This document shows, piece after piece, positions 42,484 through 55,540 of a DNA stretch of 64,000 nucleotides; position 1 is the first letter of the stretch, and each line of letters opens with the position of its first letter. Under the pieces are notes generated by a model. It did not search any database. It had not been told where the DNA came from and was given only the letters and a program-made list of their open reading frames with translations. The position numbers were made by a program, and so were the translations under genes. The stretch comes from Notolepis coatsorum (lineage: Eukaryota > Chordata > Actinopteri > Aulopiformes > Paralepididae). The stretch covers positions 153,948,140 to 154,012,139 of the forward strand of contig OZ020590.1 of the NCBI GenBank assembly GCA_963971535.1, written 5' to 3'.

Positions 42484-42639
42484 TGGCATTCTGCTGTGAA
42501 GTGCCAGGATGCAGGGACATGAGAAAAGAGGAGGGTTTGGGTTTCCAGACTTATGAGGGAGGACGTTGTGAACGCTGCAAACAGAGATGCTCAAGTCGTT
42601 CTGTGCAAATCTGGAGTGTAGTCTGGTCTTTGAGCTAGA
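42484..42639 (+). pseudogene. Short Cys-rich ORF (possible THAP-like start), copy 2
   Basis: A 51-residue frame begins MAFCCEVPGCRDMRKEEGLG and reads on with GGRCERCKQRCSSRS, ending TAG in the first unit of the 30-bp array. Seven Cys in the first 40 residues are suggestive, but no complete zinc-binding domain can be assigned. It differs from copy 1 by a one-base indel. Confidence 0.3.
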
Positions 42640-44210
42640 GTCTGAGTGTAGTCTGGTCTTTGAGCTACAGTCTGAGTGTAGTCTGGTCTTTGAGCTACAG
42701 TCTGAGTGTAGTCTGGTCTCTGAGCTACAATCTGAGTGTAGTCTGGTCTTTGAGCTAGAGTCTGAGTGTAGTCTGGTCTTTGAGCTACAGTCTGAGTGTA
42801 GTCTGGTCTTTGAGCTACAGTCTGAGTGTAGTCTGGTCTTTGAGCTACAGTCTGAGTGTAGTCTGGTCTTTGAGCTACAGTCTGAGTGTAGTCTGGTCTT
42901 TGAGCTACAGTCTGACTGTAGTCTGGTCTTTGAGCTACAGTCTGAGTGTAGTCTGGTCTTTGAGCTACAGTCTGAGTGTAGTCTGGCCTTTGAGCTACAG
43001 CCTGAGTGTAGTCTGGTCTCTGAGCTACAGTCTGAGTGTAGTCTGGTCTCTGAGCTACAGTCTGAGTGTAGTCTGGTCTTTGAGCTACAGTCTGAGTGTA
43101 GTCTGGTCTCTGAGCTACAGTCTGAGTGTAGTCTGGTCTTTGAGCTACAGTCTGAGTGTAGTCTGGTCTTTGAGCTACAGTCTGAGTGTAGTCTGGTCTC
43201 TGAGCTACAGTCTGAGTGTAGTCTGGTCTTTGAGCTACAGTCTGAGTGTAGTCTGGTCTTTGAGCTACAGTCTGAGTGTAGTCTGGTCTCTGAGCTACAG
43301 TCTGAGTGTAGTCTGGTCTTTGAGCTACAGTCTAACTGTAGTCTGGTCTTTGAGCTACAGTCTGACTGTAGTCTGGTCTCTGAGCTACAGTCTGAGTGTA
43401 GTCTGGTCTCTGAGCTACAGTCTGACTGTAGTCTGGTCTTTGAGCTACAGTCTGACTGTAGTCTGGTCTCTGAGCTACAGTCTGAGTGTAGTCTGGTCTC
43501 TGAGCTACAGTCTGAGTGTAGTCTGGTCTCTGAGCTACAGTCTGAGTGTAGTCTGGTCTCTGAGCTACAGTCTGAGTGTAGTCTGGTCTTTGAGCTACAG
43601 TCTGAGTGTAGTCTGGTCTCTGAGCTACAGTCTGACTGTAGTCTGGTCTCTGAGCTACAGCCTGAGTGTAGTCTGGTCTCTGAGCTACAGTCTGAGTGTA
43701 GTCTGGTCTCTGAGCTACAGTCTGAGTGTAGTCTGGTCTCTGAGCTACAGTCTGAGTGTAGTCTGGTCTCTGAGCTACAGTCTAACTGTAGTCTGGTCTC
43801 TGAGCTACAGTCTGAGTGTAGTCTGGTCTCTGAGCTACAGCCTGAGTGTAGTCTGGTCTCTGAGCTACAGTCTGACTGTAGTCTGGTCTTTGAGCTACAG
43901 TCTGACTGTAGTCTGGTCTCTGAGCTACAGTCTGAGTGTAGTCTGGTCTTTGAGCTACAGTCTGAGTGTAGTCTGGTCTCTGAGCTACAATCTGAGTGTA
44001 GTCTGGTCTTTGAGCTACAGTCTGACTGTAGTCTGGTCTTTGAGGTACAGTCTGAGTGTAGTCTGGTCTCTGAGCTACAGTCTGAGTGTAGTCTGGTCTT
44101 TGAGCTACAGTCTGAGTGTAGTCTGGTCTTTGAGCTACAGTCTGAGTGTAGTCTGGTCTTTGAGCTACAATCTGACTGTAGTCTGGTCTTTGAGCTACCG
44201 TCTGAATCTA
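42613..44210. repeat. 30-bp minisatellite, about 53 units, copy 2
   Basis: Expanded form of the 20905 array. The unit length is a multiple of three, so frames on both strands stay open (up to 616 codons), giving SECSLVFELQ or HSDCSSKTRL repeats. Substitutions among units are mostly T/C at one site (GTCTTTGAG versus GTCTCTGAG) and G/C in GAGTGTA. Confidence 0.96.
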
Positions 44211-44398
44211 GTCTTTGAACTAGAGTCCAAATTAAGTCTGAAGTCTTTGAACTAGAATCCAAATAATCAAGTCTGAAGTCTTTTAACTAGAGTCCAAATT
44301 AAGTCTGAAGTCTTTGAACTAGAGTCCAAATAAGCAAGTCTGAAGTATTTTAACTAGAGTCCAAATCAAGTCTCAAGTATTTGAACTCAGTCAGAATC

Positions 44399-45536
44399 AA
44401 GCCAGAGTCCAGTCTTGTCTTTGAGCCAGAGTCCAAGTCTTGTCTTTGAGCCAGAGTCCAGTCTTGTCTTTGAGCTAGAGTCCAGTCTTGTCTTTGAGCT
44501 AGAGTCCAGTCTTGTCTTTGAGCCAGAGTCCAAGTCTTGTCTTTGAGCTAGAGTCCAAGTCTTGTCTTTGAGCCAGAGTCCAAGTCTTGTCTTTGAGCCA
44601 GAGTCCAAGTCTTGTCTTTGAGCCAGAGTCCAAGTCTTGTCTTTGAGCCAGAGTCCAAGTCTTGTCTTTGAGCCAGAGTCCAGTCTTGTCTTTGAGCTAG
44701 AGTCCAGTCTTGTCTTTGAGCCAGAGTCCAAGTCTTGTCTTTGAGCCAGAGTCCAGTCTTGTCTTTGAGCCAGAGTCCAAGTCTTGTCTTTGAGCCAGAG
44801 TCCAAGTCTTGTCTTTGAGCCAGAGTCCAAGTCTTGTCTTTGAGCCAGAGTCCAAGTCTTGTCTTTGAGCCAGAGTCCAGTCTTGTCTTTGAGCCAGAGT
44901 CCAAGTCTTGTCTTTGAGCTAGAGTCCAAGTCTTGTCTTTGAGCTAGAGTCCAGTCTTGTCTTTGAGCCAGAGTCCAAGTCTTGTCTTTGAGCCAGAGTC
45001 CAAGTCTTGTCTTTGAGCTAGAGTCCAAGTCTTGTCTTTGAGCTAGAGTCCAAGTCTTGTCTTTGAGCCAGAGTCCAAGTCTTGTCTTTGAGCCAGAGTC
45101 CAAGTCTTTGAGCCAGAGTCCAAGTCTTGTCTTTGAGCCAGAGTCCAAGTCTTGTCTTTGAGCCAGAGTCCAAGTCTTGTCTTTGAGCCAGAGTCCAAGT
45201 CTTGTCTTTGAGCCAGAGTCCAAGTCTTGTCTTTGAGCCAGAGTCCAAGTCTTTGAGCCAGAGTCCAAGTCTTGTCTTTGAGCTAGAGTCCAAGTCTTGT
45301 CTTTGAGCCAGAGTCCAAGTCTTTGAGCCAGAGTCCAAGTCTTGTCTTTGAGCCAGAGTCCAAGTCTTGTCTTTGAGCCAGAGTCCAAGTCTTTGAGCTA
45401 GAGTCCAAGTCTTGTCTTTGAGCCAGAGTCCAAGTCTTGTCTTTGAGCCAGAGTCCAAGTCTTGTCTTTGAGCCAGAGTCCAAGTCTTGTCTTTGAGCCA
45501 GAGTCCAAGTCTTGTCTTTGAGCCAGAGTCCAAGTG
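44399..45536. repeat. 25-bp minisatellite, about 46 units, copy 2
   Basis: Twin of 21359-22473 with additional shorter variants lacking TTGTC. A transition zone of diverged units lies at 44210-44398. Confidence 0.95.
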
Positions 45537-46300
45537 TAGTTGAAAAGTGTATGGACTGAGGTCATGCATGAGTGTTTCAGGCAGTTGACTTAATGTTCCG
45601 CCATCGATTAAAAACACACTTCTTCAATTAATATCTGAAACGACTAACCTTTGTACTGTCCTTTACTAGTTATATGCACTTTGCTACTAAGTAATCTACC
45701 GTAGGCTATATTACTACCTACTATGCTAGTCTATACTACTATGCTAAATGCACTCAAGACTGTAGCACTCAAGTTCAACACTGTTTGACAAAACAATCTT
45801 ACTTACCCTTAGCTGCCAGAGTTGTACCCTTCCTGCTGACTTATTGTACAGAACTTGTACGTCGTTTTGGATAAAAGCGTCAGCTAAATTACTAAAAGTA
45901 AATGTAAATGTGCTGGCCGCTTGCTTCTCCCTGTAGATTTAAGGTGATTTATGCGAGGGGGCGTGACACTTTTGATAACAAGTCACTCAAAAGAAATGTC
46001 ACACACCTCCAGAATTCTGATGTGTGGTTGTGTGTGATTGGATGGCAAGTCAACCTTGCCATGGATATACTTTGGTTTTAGCTGTGCGTAACAAGGTGAT
46101 CCTGATGCCTTTTACGGTCTGGTGTTTTTAATTTAATTTAGATTTTAGTGTGATTTTATTTTGCACGTTTTTTTAGATTTGTTTTGTAAATTGTGGACAG
46201 TCCCTTGATTTCCCCCCTGCTAATTGTGTTTTATCTGTCACAGGTGTGCTGATGACCTGCCCCTGTATATATAAGCCCTCACCACATGGCAACAGCAGAG
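45537..46300. other. Duplicated non-coding stretch up to the gap
   Basis: Twin of 22474-23240, including the AAAAGCGTCAGC tail motif (about 45880) and the TATATATAA block (about 46266). It breaks at AACAGCAGAG where the N run begins. Confidence 0.6.
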
Positions 46301-46500
46301 NNNNNNNNNNNNNNNNNNNNNNNNNNNNNNNNNNNNNNNNNNNNNNNNNNNNNNNNNNNNNNNNNNNNNNNNNNNNNNNNNNNNNNNNNNNNNNNNNNNN
46401 NNNNNNNNNNNNNNNNNNNNNNNNNNNNNNNNNNNNNNNNNNNNNNNNNNNNNNNNNNNNNNNNNNNNNNNNNNNNNNNNNNNNNNNNNNNNNNNNNNNN
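46301..46500. other. Assembly gap (200 N)
   Basis: Exactly 200 undetermined bases, probably a placeholder length. The right edge of duplication copy 2 is hidden here. Confidence 0.99.
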
Positions 46501-47606
46501 AGACCAGGGGGGCAGGAGGGAGGAGGGGAGGAGGGGAGGAGGGAGGAGGGAGGAGGTGAGGAGGGAGGAGGGAGGAGGGAGGAGGCGAGGAGGTAGGAGG
46601 CGAGGAGGGAGGAGGGAGGAGGGGAGGAGGTGAGGAGGTAGGAGGTGAGGAGGGAGGAGGCGAGGAGGGAGGAGGTGAGGAGGGAGGAGGGAGGAGGGAG
46701 GAGGTGAGGAGGGAGGAGGTGAGGAGGGAGGAGGTGAGGAGGGGAGGAGGGGAGGAGGGAGGAGGTGAGGAGGGAGGAGGCGAGGAGGTAGGAGGGAGGA
46801 GGGAGGAGGTGAGGAGGGAGGAGGTGAGGAGGTGACGAGGGAGGAGGTGAGGAGGGAGGAGGCGAGGAGGTAGGAGGCGATGAGGGAGGAGGGAGGAGGC
46901 GAGGATGGAGGAGGTGAGGAGGTAGGAGGCGAGGAGGTAGGAAGCGAGGAGGGAGGAGGTGAGGAGGTGAGGAGGTGAGGAGGCGAGGATGGAGGAGGTG
47001 AGGAGGTAGGAGGCGAGGAGGTAGGAAGCGAGGAGGTAGGAGGCGAGGAGGTAGGAGGGAGGAGGTGAGGAGGGAGGAGGCGAGGAGGTGAGGAGGTAGG
47101 AGGCGAGGAGGTGAGGAGGTGAGGAGGTGAGGAGGCGAGGATGGAGGAGGTGAGGAGGTAGGAGGCGAGGAGGTAGGAAGCGAGGAGGTAGGAGGCGAGG
47201 AGGTAGGAGGGAGGAGGTGAGGAGGGAGGAGGCGAGGAGGTGAGGAGGTAGGAGGCGAGGAGGTGAGGAGGGAGGAGGTGAGGAGGGAGGAGGCGAGGAT
47301 GGAGGAGGTGAGGAGGTAGGAGGCGAGGAGGTAGGAAGCGAGGAGGGAGGAGGTGAGGAGGTGAGGAGGTGAGGAGGCGAGGATGGAGGAGGTGAGGAGG
47401 TAGGAGGCGAGGAGGTAGGAAGCGAGGAGGTAGGAGGCGAGGAGGGAGGAGGTGAGGAGGTGAGGAGGTAGGAGGGAGGAGGTGAGGAGGAGGGAGGAGG
47501 CGAGGAGGTGAGGAGGTAGGAGGCGAGGAGGTGAGGAGGGAGGAGGCGAGGAGGTGAGGAGGTAGGAGGCGAGGAGGTGAGGAGGGAGGAGGCGAGGAGG
47601 GAGGGC
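46501..47606. repeat. Purine-rich GGAGGAGG-type minisatellite
   Basis: About 1.1 kb composed of GGAGGAGGTGAGGAGGTAG-like units (mostly 6-9 bp submotifs GAGGAGGNG and GAGGTAG), almost purely A and G on the plus strand. A higher-order repeat with GGCGAGGATGGAGGAGGTGA recurs around 46.9, 47.1, 47.3 and 47.4 kb. The 485-codon minus frame across it and the gap is not a gene. Confidence 0.95.
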
Positions 47607-47660
47607 CTCCAGCAGTCATCAATACATCACCCAGCCAAGCCTCTGGGCAGGTTAACAAAT

Positions 47661-47717
47661 ACAAACAAACAAACAAACAAGCAAGCAAGCAAGCAAACAA
47701 ACAAACAAACAAACAAA
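47661..47717. repeat. (CAAA)n / (CAAG)n microsatellite
   Basis: About fourteen tetranucleotide units with a block of CAAG in the middle. Confidence 0.92.
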
Positions 47718-49512
<1,795 letters not shown>

Positions 49513-49751
49513 TTGACTTTGACTTTGAATAAAAAGGACAAGAAAATAAATAAATCCTAATCAAAATATAAAACGGACACACACTGACATCAGGGAGATT
49601 TGTGATCATGTTTTTTTTAAATGTCCACAGTTTAGTGGGGTATTGATTTTTAGCGAGAGCCGAGGGTCATGCTGCCGTGAAGCTGGGGCCGTGAAACAAA
49701 ACACTGTCCAGGCTCAGTCTGTACTCTGGGGACCTTAAGCACGAGTCAGTC
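49513..49751. other. Intergenic, no gene seen
   Basis: Short spacer before the 34-bp array. Confidence 0.5.
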
Positions 49752-52700
49752 CAGGAGACGGGGTTAGTAGAGGAGCTGGAGACACAAGGAGACAGGGTTA
49801 GTAGAGGAGCTGGAGACACAAGGAGACAGGGTTAGTAGAGGAGCTGGAGACACAAGGAGACAGGGTTAGTAGAGGAGCTGGAGACACAAGGAGACAGGGT
49901 TAGTAGAGGAGCTGGAGACACAAGGAGACAGGGTTAGTAGAGGAGCTGGAGACACAAGGAGACAGGGTTAGTAGAGGAGCTGGAGACACAAGGAGACAGG
50001 GTTAGTAGAGGAGCTGGAGACACAAGGATACGGGGTTAGTAGAGGAGCTGTAGACACAAGGAGACAGGGTTAGTAGAGGAGCTGGAGACACAAGGAGACA
50101 GGGTTAGTAGAGGAGCTGGAGACACAAGGAGACAGGGTTAGTAGAGGAGCTGGAGACACAAGGAGACAGGGTTAGTAGAGGAGCTGGAGACACAAGGAGA
50201 CAGGGTTAGTAGAGGAGCTGGAGACACAAGGAGACAGGGTTAGTAGAGGAGCTGGAGACACAAGGAGACAGGGTTAGTAGAGGAGCTGGAGACACAAGGA
50301 GACAGGGTTAGTAGAGGAGCTGGAGACACAAGGAGACAGGGTTAGTAGAGGAGCTGGAGGGAGACACGAGGAGACAGGGTTAGTAGAGGAGCTGGAGGGA
50401 GACACAAGGAGACAGGGTTAGTAGAGGAGCTGGAGACACAAGGAGACAGGGTTAGTAGAGGAGCTGGAGACACAAGGAGACAGGGTTAGTAGAGGAGCTG
50501 GAGACACAAGGAGACAGGGTTAGTAGAGGAGCTGGAGACACAAGGAGACAGGGTTAGTAGAGGAGCTGGAGACACAAGGATACGGGGTTAGTAGAGGAGC
50601 TGGAGACACAAGGAGACAGGGTTAGTAGAGGAGCTGGAGACACAAGGAGACAGGGTTAGTAGAGGAGCTGGAGACACAAGGAGACAGGGTTAGTAGAGGA
50701 GCTGGAGACACAAGGAGACAGGGTTAGTAGAGGAGCTGGAGACACAAGGAGACAGGGTTAGTAGAGGAGCTGGAGACACAAGGAGACAGGGTTAGTAGAG
50801 GAGCTGGAGACACAAGGAGACAGGGTTAGTAGAGGAGCTGGAGACACAAGGAGACAGGGTTAGTAGAGGAGCTGGAGACACAAGGAGACAGGGTTAGTAG
50901 AGGAGCTGGAGACACAAGGAGACAGGGTTAGTAGAGGAGCTGGAGGGAGACACGAGGAGACAGGGTTAGTAGAGGAGCTGGAGGGAGACACAAGGAGACA
51001 GGGTTAGTAGAGGAGCTGGAGACACAAGGAGACAGGGTTAGTAGAGGAGCTGGAGACACAAGGAGACAGGGTTAGTAGAGGAGCTGGAGACACAAGGAGA
51101 CAGGGTTAGTAGAGGAGCTGGAGACACAAGGAGACAGGGTTAGTAGAGGAGCTGGAGACACAAGGAGACAGGGTTAGTAGAGGAGCTGGAGACACAAGGA
51201 GACAGGGTTAGTAGAGGAGCTGGAGACACAAGGAGACAGGGTTAGTAGAGGAGCTGGAGACACAAGGAGACAGGGTTAGTAGAGGAGCTGGAGACACAAG
51301 GAGACAGGGTTAGTAGAGGAGCTGGAGACACAAGGAGACAGGGTTAGTAGAGGAGCTGGAGACACAAGGAGACAGGGTTAGTAGAGGAGCTGGAGACACG
51401 AGGAGACAGGGTTAGTAGAGGAGCTGGAGACACAAGGAGACAGGGTTAGTAGAGGAGCTGGAGACACAAGGAGACAGGGTTAGTAGAGGAGCTGGAGACA
51501 CAAGGAGACAGGGTTAGTAGAGGAGCTGGAGACACAAGGAGACAGGGTTAGTAGAGGAGCTGGAGACACAAGGAGACAGGGTTAGTAGAGGAGCTGGAGA
51601 CACAAGGAGACAGGGTTAGTAGAGGAGCTGGAGACACAAGGAGACAGGGTTAGTAGAGGAGCTGGAGACACAAGGAGACAGGGTTAGTAGAGGAGCTGGA
51701 GACACAAGGAGACATGGTTAGTAGAGGAGCTGGAGACACAAGGAGACAGGGTTAGTAGAGGAGCTGGAGACACAAGGAGACAGGGTTAGTAGAGGAGCTG
51801 GAGGGAGACACGAGGAGACAGGGTTAGTAGAGGAGCTGGAGGGAGACACGAGGAGACAGGGTTAGTAGAGGAGCTGGAGACACAAGGAGACAGGGTTAGT
51901 AGAGGAGCTGGAGACACAAGGAGACAGGGTTAGTAGAGGAGCTGGAGACACAAGGAGACAGGGTTAGTAGAGGAGCTGGAGACACAAGGAGACAGGGTTA
52001 GTAGAGGAGCTGGAGACACAAGGAGACAGGGTTAGTAGAGGAGCTTGAGACACAAGGAGACAGGGTTAGTAGAGGAGCTGGAGACACAAGGAGACAGGGT
52101 TAGTAGAGGAGCTGGAGACACAAGGAGACAGGGTTAGTAGAGGAGCTGGAGACACAAGGAGACAGGGTTAGTAGAGGAGCTGGAGACACAAGGAGACAGG
52201 GTTAGTAGAGGAGCTGGAGACACAAGGAGACAGGGTTAGTAGAGGAGCTGGAGACACAAGGAGACAGGGTTAGTAGAGGAGCTGGAGACACAAGGAGACA
52301 GGGTTAGTAGAGGAGCTGGAGACACAAGGAGACAGGGTTAGTAGAGGAGCTGGAGACACAAGGAGACAGGGTTAGTAGAGGAGCTGGAGACACAAGGAGA
52401 CAGGGTTAGTAGAGGAGCTGGAGACACAAGGAGACAGGGTTAGTAGAGGAGCTGGAGACACAAGGAGACAGGGTTAGTAGAGGAGCTGGAGACACAAGGA
52501 GACAGGGTTAGTAGAGGAGCTGGAGACACAAGGAGACAGGGTTAGTAGAGGAGCTGGAGACACAAGGAGACAGGGTTAGTAGAGGAGCTGGAGACACAAG
52601 GAGACGGGGTTAGTAGAGGAGCTGGAGACACAAGGAGACAGGGTTAGTAGAGGAGCTGGAGACACAAGGAGACAGGGTTAGTAGAGGAGCTGGAGACACA

Positions 52701-52809
52701 AGGAGACGGGGTTAGTAGAGGAGCTGGAGGGAGACACGAGGAGACAGGGTTAGTAGAGGAGCTGGAGGGAGACACGAGGAGACAGGGTTAGTAGAGGTGC
52801 TGGAGGGAG
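49752..52809. repeat. 34-bp minisatellite, about 90 units
   Basis: The unit is GAGACACAAGGAGACAGGGT then TAGTAGAGGAGCTG, highly homogeneous. Rare variants (an extra GAGG before GAGACAC; CACGAGG; GATACGGGG) recur in clusters, showing block duplication within the array. No open frame is supported. Confidence 0.97.
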
Positions 52810-54546
52810 TTCTTTTTTTTCTTTCGTTTTTTTGTGTTCTTTTTTTGCAGTAATTTTTTTGCTTTCGCTTTCGTTTTCGTTTGTAATTTTTTTCGCGTTC
52901 TTTTTTTGCGTTTGCGTTTTAATTCGTTCTTTTTTTTTGTACTTTTTTTGCGTTTTTGTTTTAGTTTGTTAGTTTTTTTGCGTTTTCATTTTAGTTCGTT
53001 CTTTTTTTGCGTTCTTTTTTTGCGTTTTCGTTTTAGTTAGTTTTTTTTGCGTTCCTTTTTTTTGCGTTTTCATTTTAGTTCGTTCATTGCGTTTTCGTTT
53101 TAGTTTGTTCGATTTTTTGGCGTTCGTTTTTTTGCGTTCGTTTTTTTGCGCTTTTGTTTTAGTTCGTTCGTTTTTTTGCATTCTTTTTTTTCGTTCGTTT
53201 TTTGTGTTCTTTTTTTTGCATTCCTTTTTTTGCGTTCGTTTTCGTTTTAGTTCGTAAATTTTTTTGCGTTTTCTTTTGCGTTAGTTTTTTTGAGTTTTCG
53301 TTTTAGTTCGTTCTTTTTTTTCGTACTTTTTTTTGCGTTTTTGTTTTAGTTCGTTCTTTTTTTGCGTTTTCGTTTTAGTTAGTAAATTTTTTTGCGTTGT
53401 AATTTTTTCGTTCGTTTTTTTGTGTTTTTCTTTTTGTGTTTTCGTTTTAGTTCGTTTTTTTTTGCGTTCGTTTTTTTTGCGTTTTCATTTTAGTTCGTTC
53501 ATTGCGTTTTCGTTTTAGTTTGTTCGTTTTTTTGCGTTCGTTTTTTTGCGTTCGTTTTTTTGCGTTCGTTTTTTTGCGCTTTTGTTTTAGTTCGTTCGTT
53601 TTTTTGCATTCTTTTTTTTCTTTCGTTTTTTTGTGTTCTTTTTTTAGCATTATTTTTTTTGCTTTCGTTTTCGTTTTAGTTCGTAAATTTTTTTGCGTTA
53701 TTTTTTTGCATTTGCGTTTTAGTTCGTTCTTTTTTTTCGTACTTTTTTTGCGTTTTTGTTTTAGTTTGTTAATTTTTTTGCGTTTTCATTTTAGTTCGTT
53801 CTTTTTTTTGCGTTCTTTTTTTTGCGTTTTCGTTTTTTTTTGCGTTCGTTTTTTTGCGTTTTCATTTTAGTTCGTTCATTGCGTTTTCATTTTAGTTTGT
53901 TAGTTTTTTTGGCCTTATTTTTTTTGCGTTCGTTTTTTTGCGCTTTTGTTTTAGTTCGTTCGTTTTTTTGCGTTCTTTTTTTGCGTTCGTTTTTTGTGTT
54001 CTTTTTTTTGCATTCTTTTTTTTGCGTTCGTTTTCGTTTTAGTTCGTTAATTTTTTTGCGTTTTCTTTTGCGTTAGTTTTTTTGCGTTTTCGTTTTAGTT
54101 CGTTCTTTTTTTTCGTACTTTTTTTTGCGTTTTTGTTTTAGTTCGTTCTTTTTTTGCCTTTTCGTTTTAGTTAGTTAATTTTTTTGCGTTGTTTTTTTTC
54201 GTTCTTTTTTTTTTGTTTTTCTTTTTGCGTTTTCGTTTTAGTTCGTTTTTTTTTGCGTTCGTTTTTTTTGCGTTTTTATTTTTGTTCGTTCATTGCGTTT
54301 TCGTTTTAGTTTGTTCGTTTTTTTGCGTTCGTTTTTTTGCGTTCGTTTTTTGGCGCTTTTGTTTTAGTTCGTTCGTTTTTTTGCATTCTTTTTTTTCGTT
54401 TGTTTTTTTGTGTTCTTTTTTTTGCATTCTTTTTTTTGCTTTCGTTTTAGTTCGTAATTTTTTTTGCGTTCTTTTTTTGCGTTTTTGTTTTAGTTTGTTA
54501 GTTTTTTGCGTTTTTGTTTTAGTTTGTTAGTTTTTTGCGTTTTTTT
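52810..54546. repeat. T-rich degenerate array inside the 34-bp minisatellite
   Basis: About 1.74 kb of TTTTTTTGCGTTCG, TTTTGCGTTTTCGTTTTAG and related strings with extreme strand bias (T with G and C, little A). It begins right after GGAGGGAGTTC and ends at a spacer that returns to the 34-bp unit. Some 300-600-bp blocks are repeated inside it (compare 53080-53230 with 53490-53640 and 54290-54440). Phe-rich frames are artefacts. Confidence 0.9.
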
Positions 54547-54582
54547 ACAGTCTCTGTAGCTGTCTGTCCTCTGGCATGCAGT

Positions 54583-55149
54583 CTCTGGAGGGAGACACAA
54601 GGAGACAGGGTTAGTAGAGGAGCTGGAGACACAAGGAGACAGGGTTAGTAGAGGAGCTGAAGACACAAGGAGACAGGGTTAGTAGAGGAGCTGGAGACAC
54701 GAGGAGACAGGGTTAGTAGAGGAGCTGGAGACACAAGGAGACAGGGTTAGTAGAGGAGCTGGAGACACAAGGAGACAGGGTTAGTAGAGGAGCTGGAGAC
54801 ACAAGGAGACAGGGTTAGTAGAGGAGCTGGAGACACAAGGAGACAGGGTTAGTAGAGGAGCTGGAGACACAAGGAGACAGGGTTAGTAGAGGAGCTGGAG
54901 ACACAAGGAGACAGGGTTAGTAGAGGAGCTGGAGACACAAGGAGACAGGGTTAGTAGAGGAGCTGGAGACACAAGGAGACAGGGTTAGTAGAGGAGCTGG
55001 AGACACAAGGAGACAGGGTTAGTAGAGGAGCTGGAGGGAGACACGAGGAGACAGGGTTAGTAGAGGAGCTGGAGGGAGACACGAGGAGACAGGGTTAGTA
55101 GAGGAGCTGGAGGGAGACACGAGGAGCCAGGGTTAGTAGAGGAGCTGGA
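54583..55149. repeat. 34-bp minisatellite, second block, about 16 units
   Basis: Same unit and same variants as 49752-52809, including the GAGG-insertion type at its end. Confidence 0.97.
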
Positions 55150-55180
55150 CGTCTCAGCGGTGACACTGACAGTTATGTAA

Positions 55181-55262
55181 GGGATAATGTATAGCTACGA
55201 GGTCATTGTCGCAAAATAATTATTTTGCGACAATGACCGAGTACAGCTATACATTATCCCGC
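55181..55262. repeat. 80-bp near-perfect palindrome
   Basis: GGGATAATGTATAGCT and GGTCATTGTCGCAAAATAAT pair with their reverse complements about a centre at 55219/55220. It can form a long hairpin or cruciform. It may be a tiny fold-back MITE, but no clear target duplication was seen. Confidence 0.9.
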
Positions 55263-55540
55263 TTATTACATGGCTAACTTACTAACAATATACCTAATTC
55301 ATTTTACACCATCGACAAGACAAGATCAAATGCAGACGCAGTTGTTCTGTGGCTCCGCTGTCAGCCCAAATAAAGTTATTATTATTATCGCCGGCAGGTC
55401 TGTGGTCTGATTGCACTGATGAGTGCAGCTGTGCATATGCTGAGCTTAGCTTTCGTGGATGTGAAAAAAGAAATCGCGATCCCTATCTATTCTATTTTAT
55501 TCTATTTGTCTCTGTCTATTCTATTTCACTCTTTTATTAC
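55263..55540. other. Spacer before the 43-bp array
   Basis: It contains AATAAAGTTATTATTATTAT and the TTTTATTACAGGTTTTCATC context that also precedes the diverged units at about 5700 and 32520. Confidence 0.5.

Noticed and set aside
42412-44262. Open frames of 616, 543 and 491 codons on both strands
   Set aside because: They are the 30-bp minisatellite read in frames that never meet a stop because the unit is ten codons long. There is no domain, and several frames are open at once.
49752-52809. CRISPR-like appearance of the 34-bp array and the 43-bp array
   Set aside because: There are no unique spacers: units abut directly. The genome is vertebrate and there are no cas genes.
52834-54530. 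Phe-rich frames up to 122 codons that look like membrane segments
   Set aside because: The T-rich array forces Phe/Leu/Val codons; many overlapping frames are equally open.
49752-55149. Telomere-like GGGTTAG in every 34-bp unit
   Set aside because: Only one GGGTTAG per unit and no tandem TTAGGG. It is coincidental, not an interstitial telomere array.
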